A stretch of DNA of 6,725 bases from an uncultured Clostridia bacterium (GTDB taxonomy: Bacteria; Bacillota; Clostridia; Oscillospirales; Oscillospiraceae). The notes under the pieces are model-generated. The model did no database searches, was not told the DNA's origin, and saw nothing but the letters and a program-made list of their open reading frames with translations. The stretch is from contig CAMNHH010000116.1 in the NCBI GenBank assembly GCA_946539175.1, positions 1-6,725 of the forward strand, given 5' to 3'. This document shows positions 5,405 to 6,725 of this stretch, in pieces. The first letter of the stretch is position 1. Each line of letters opens with the position of its first letter. A program made the translations under genes and the position numbers.

Positions 5405-6433
5405 TCAGGCTTCATTTGCGTTTACAATGTGGAAGCCCGCCGACTTCCGCAGCCGGTTCCGGGTGGCCACGTTGACGCCGCCCCCGGTGGGGCAGCGGGC
5501 GAAGATCCGGGTCACGGAGCCGTCGTCCAGCTTCCGCAGGGCCGCGAAGAGCCCGGCGGAGAGGGAGGCGGGGTCCGCCTCGGCGCCGTAGGCGGTGGGG
5601 TTCAGATCTTCGTAGAGAGGCAGCTCCTCGCGAAAGCAGAGCACCGCGTCCCCGGGCTGAAAATGCGCCCGGACCCAGGCGGCGGCGGCCTGACGGCTGC
5701 CCTCCACGATCAGCACCTCCGCCGCCGGGGCGTAGTGCTTGTATTTCATGCCGGGGGCCCGGACCACCGCGTCGGCGGCGATCTCCCCGGTGACGGCCCG
5801 GTCGATGACCAGAGGCCCCAATACCGCCTCCAGAGCCTCGGGGCCGATGCCGCCGGGCCGCAGCAGCCGGGGCCGGGGCCCGGTCAGATCCACGATGGTG
5901 GACTCCACGCCCACCCGACAGGGACCGCCGTCCACGATGGCGTCGATTTTTCCGTTCATGTCGTGGAGCACGTGCTCCGCCGTGGTGGTGGAGGGCTTGC
6001 CGGAGCTGTTGGCGGAGGGGGCCGCGATGGGTACCCCCGCCAGCCGGATGATCTCCCGGGTGGCGTCGTTGGCCGGGCAGCGGACCCCCACGGTGTCCAG
6101 CCCGGCGGTGGTGACTTTGGGCACGCAGTCCCGCACCGGCAGGATCATGGTGAGGGGGCCGGGCCAGAAGGTGTCGGCCAGCCGCAGGGCCGTCTCCGGC
6201 AGCTCCCGGCAGAAATCGTAGAGCTGGCGCTTGTGGTGGATGTGCAGGATCAGGGGGTTGTCCTGGGGCCGCCCCTTGGCCTCGAATATTTTTTTGACCG
6301 CCGCCGGATCCAGCCCGTTGGCCCCCAGACCGTAGACGGTTTCCGTGGGAATCGCCACCAGACCGCCGGAACGGATGATGGCGGCTGCGATGTTCAGGTC
6401 TTGTTCAGTTGTTGTAAGCAGTTGCGTTGTCAT
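5405..6433 (-). CDS. tsaC: L-threonylcarbamoyladenylate synthase, Sua5/YwlC type
   Basis: This enzyme makes threonylcarbamoyl-AMP from threonine, bicarbonate and ATP; the TsaBDE machinery then transfers the group to A37 of ANN-decoding tRNAs (t6A). At 342 residues it is the long Sua5/YwlC form, not the short TsaC form. The catalytic YrdC domain (about 10-200) shows PTETVYGLG (29-37), KIFEAKGRPQDNPL (48-61, with the Lys/Arg substrate loop), FWPGPLT (89-95), RCPAN (118-122), APSANSSG (138-145) and GVESTIVDL (175-183). The linker APGMKYKHYAP (226-236) and the ending GGGVNVATRNRLRKSAG (317-333) mark the Sua5 C-terminal domain. Translation starts at 6433 after AAAGGAAA. It follows prfA by 10 nt, a neighbourhood common in Bacillota and consistent with joint expression of translation genes. 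Confidence 0.96.
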   Translation of the reverse strand: MTTQLLTTTEQDLNIAAAIIRSGGLVAIPTETVYGLGANGLDPAAVKKIFEAKGRPQDNPLILHIHHKRQLYDFCRELPETALRLADTFWPGPLTMILPVRDCVPKVTTAGLDTVGVRCPANDATREIIRLAGVPIAAPSANSSGKPSTTTAEHVLHDMNGKIDAIVDGGPCRVGVESTIVDLTGPRPRLLRPGGIGPEALEAVLGPLVIDRAVTGEIAADAVVRAPGMKYKHYAPAAEVLIVEGSRQAAAAWVRAHFQPGDAVLCFREELPLYEDLNPTAYGAEADPASLSAGLFAALRKLDDGSVTRIFARCPTGGGVNVATRNRLRKSAGFHIVNANEA

Positions 6434-6443
6434 ATTGTTTCCT

Positions 6444-6725
6444 TTATTCTGCAGAGCTGCCGCTCTGCAGTTTTTCCGCCTGGGCCGCGTTGGTCAAGGC
6501 GTCGATCATCTCGTCCAGGTCTCCGTCCATGAAGCCCTGGATGTTGTGGAGGGTCAGGCCGATGCGGTGGTCTGTGACCCGGTCCTGGGGGAAGTTGTAG
6601 GTGCGGATCTTCTCGTTCCGCATCCCCGTGCCCACCTGGCTCCTCCGGGCGCCGGACACCGCGGCGTCCAGCTTCTCCTGCTCGATCTCGTAGAGCTTGG
6701 AGGCCAGCATGTTCATGGCCTTTTC
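6444..6725 (-). CDS. prfA: Peptide chain release factor 1 (C-terminal part, cut by the window edge)
   Basis: Only the last 93 residues are in the window; the frame continues past 6725 (EKAMNMLASKLYEIE), so an apparent ATG start at 6716 is internal. RF1 recognises UAA and UAG in the ribosomal A site and triggers peptide release. The segment RSQVGTG, RNEKIRTYNFPQDRVTDHRIGLTL and GDLDEMIDAL is characteristic of the RF1/RF2 core, and the RVTDHRI-x-LTL form with this tail favours RF1. The GGQ and PxT motifs that would settle RF1 against RF2 lie outside the window. The tail KLQSGSSAE is encoded by a palindrome (6449-6470), and the TAA is 10 nt before the tsaC start. Confidence 0.93.
   Translation of the reverse strand, partial: EKAMNMLASKLYEIEQEKLDAAVSGARRSQVGTGMRNEKIRTYNFPQDRVTDHRIGLTLHNIQGFMDGDLDEMIDALTNAAQAEKLQSGSSAE
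6449..6470 (-). other. 9-bp perfect hairpin at the prfA 3' end
   Basis: CTGCAGAGC (6449-6457) and GCTCTGCAG (6462-6470) are exact inverted repeats with a 4-nt loop. They form the last sense codons of prfA, just before its TAA and the tsaC Shine-Dalgarno. On the minus strand AATAAAGG follows, so it is not an intrinsic terminator in the direction of the genes. On the plus strand it is followed by five T residues, but no plus-strand gene reads into it. Confidence 0.6.

Noticed and set aside
2347..5475. A 1042-codon open frame on the plus strand
   Set aside because: It runs antisense across coaE, the M18 gene and the lipoprotein, all of which have family motifs or a signal peptide and lipobox. 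Its translation is low-complexity (Gly, Ala, Val, His, Leu, Asp) with no domain, as expected for the antisense shadow of high-GC codons.
6449..6475. Hairpin plus TTTTT as an intrinsic terminator
   Set aside because: The T-run follows only on the plus strand, where no gene is present. In the direction of prfA and tsaC the stem is followed by AATAAAGG.

Overview
All supported genes lie on the minus strand. High GC content, strong AAGGAGG-type ribosome binding sites, a consensus sigma-A promoter and the gene set (prfA, Sua5-type tsaC, coaE, M18 aminopeptidase, ALDH4-type pruA) suggest a high-GC Bacillota, most plausibly a gut Oscillospiraceae-like clostridium. That placement is an inference from style and gene content; no taxonomic marker was tested.

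In transcription order (right to left): the 3' part of prfA (peptide chain release factor 1, cut by the right edge); a Sua5-type threonylcarbamoyl-AMP synthase for tRNA t6A; an unrecognised secreted lipoprotein; dephospho-CoA kinase (CoaE), whose frame has no stop codon and runs into an M18 metallo-aminopeptidase; and a small one-TM protein with four 22-residue coiled-coil repeats that overlaps the aminopeptidase stop by 8 nt. Gaps are 10, 40 and 42 nt, then a fused frame, then an overlap, so this looks like one housekeeping operon (translation termination, tRNA modification, CoA synthesis, peptide turnover) carrying two uncharacterised envelope proteins.

A 131-bp palindromic MITE-like element (1780-1910) follows the operon and separates it from a monocistronic pruA (1-1629). 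That gene has its own perfect TTGACA-17-TATAAT promoter with an extended -10, and a leader of about 100 nt. The leader holds a 10-bp perfect hairpin whose 5' arm could also pair with the Shine-Dalgarno sequence.

No defence system, CRISPR array, tRNA, rRNA or complete mobile element is visible. The most notable points are the CoaE-M18 open fusion with a strong internal ribosome binding site, the palindromic element, a 15-bp perfect hairpin just inside the start of the repeat protein, the pruA leader, and the recurrence of perfect hairpins at cistron junctions.
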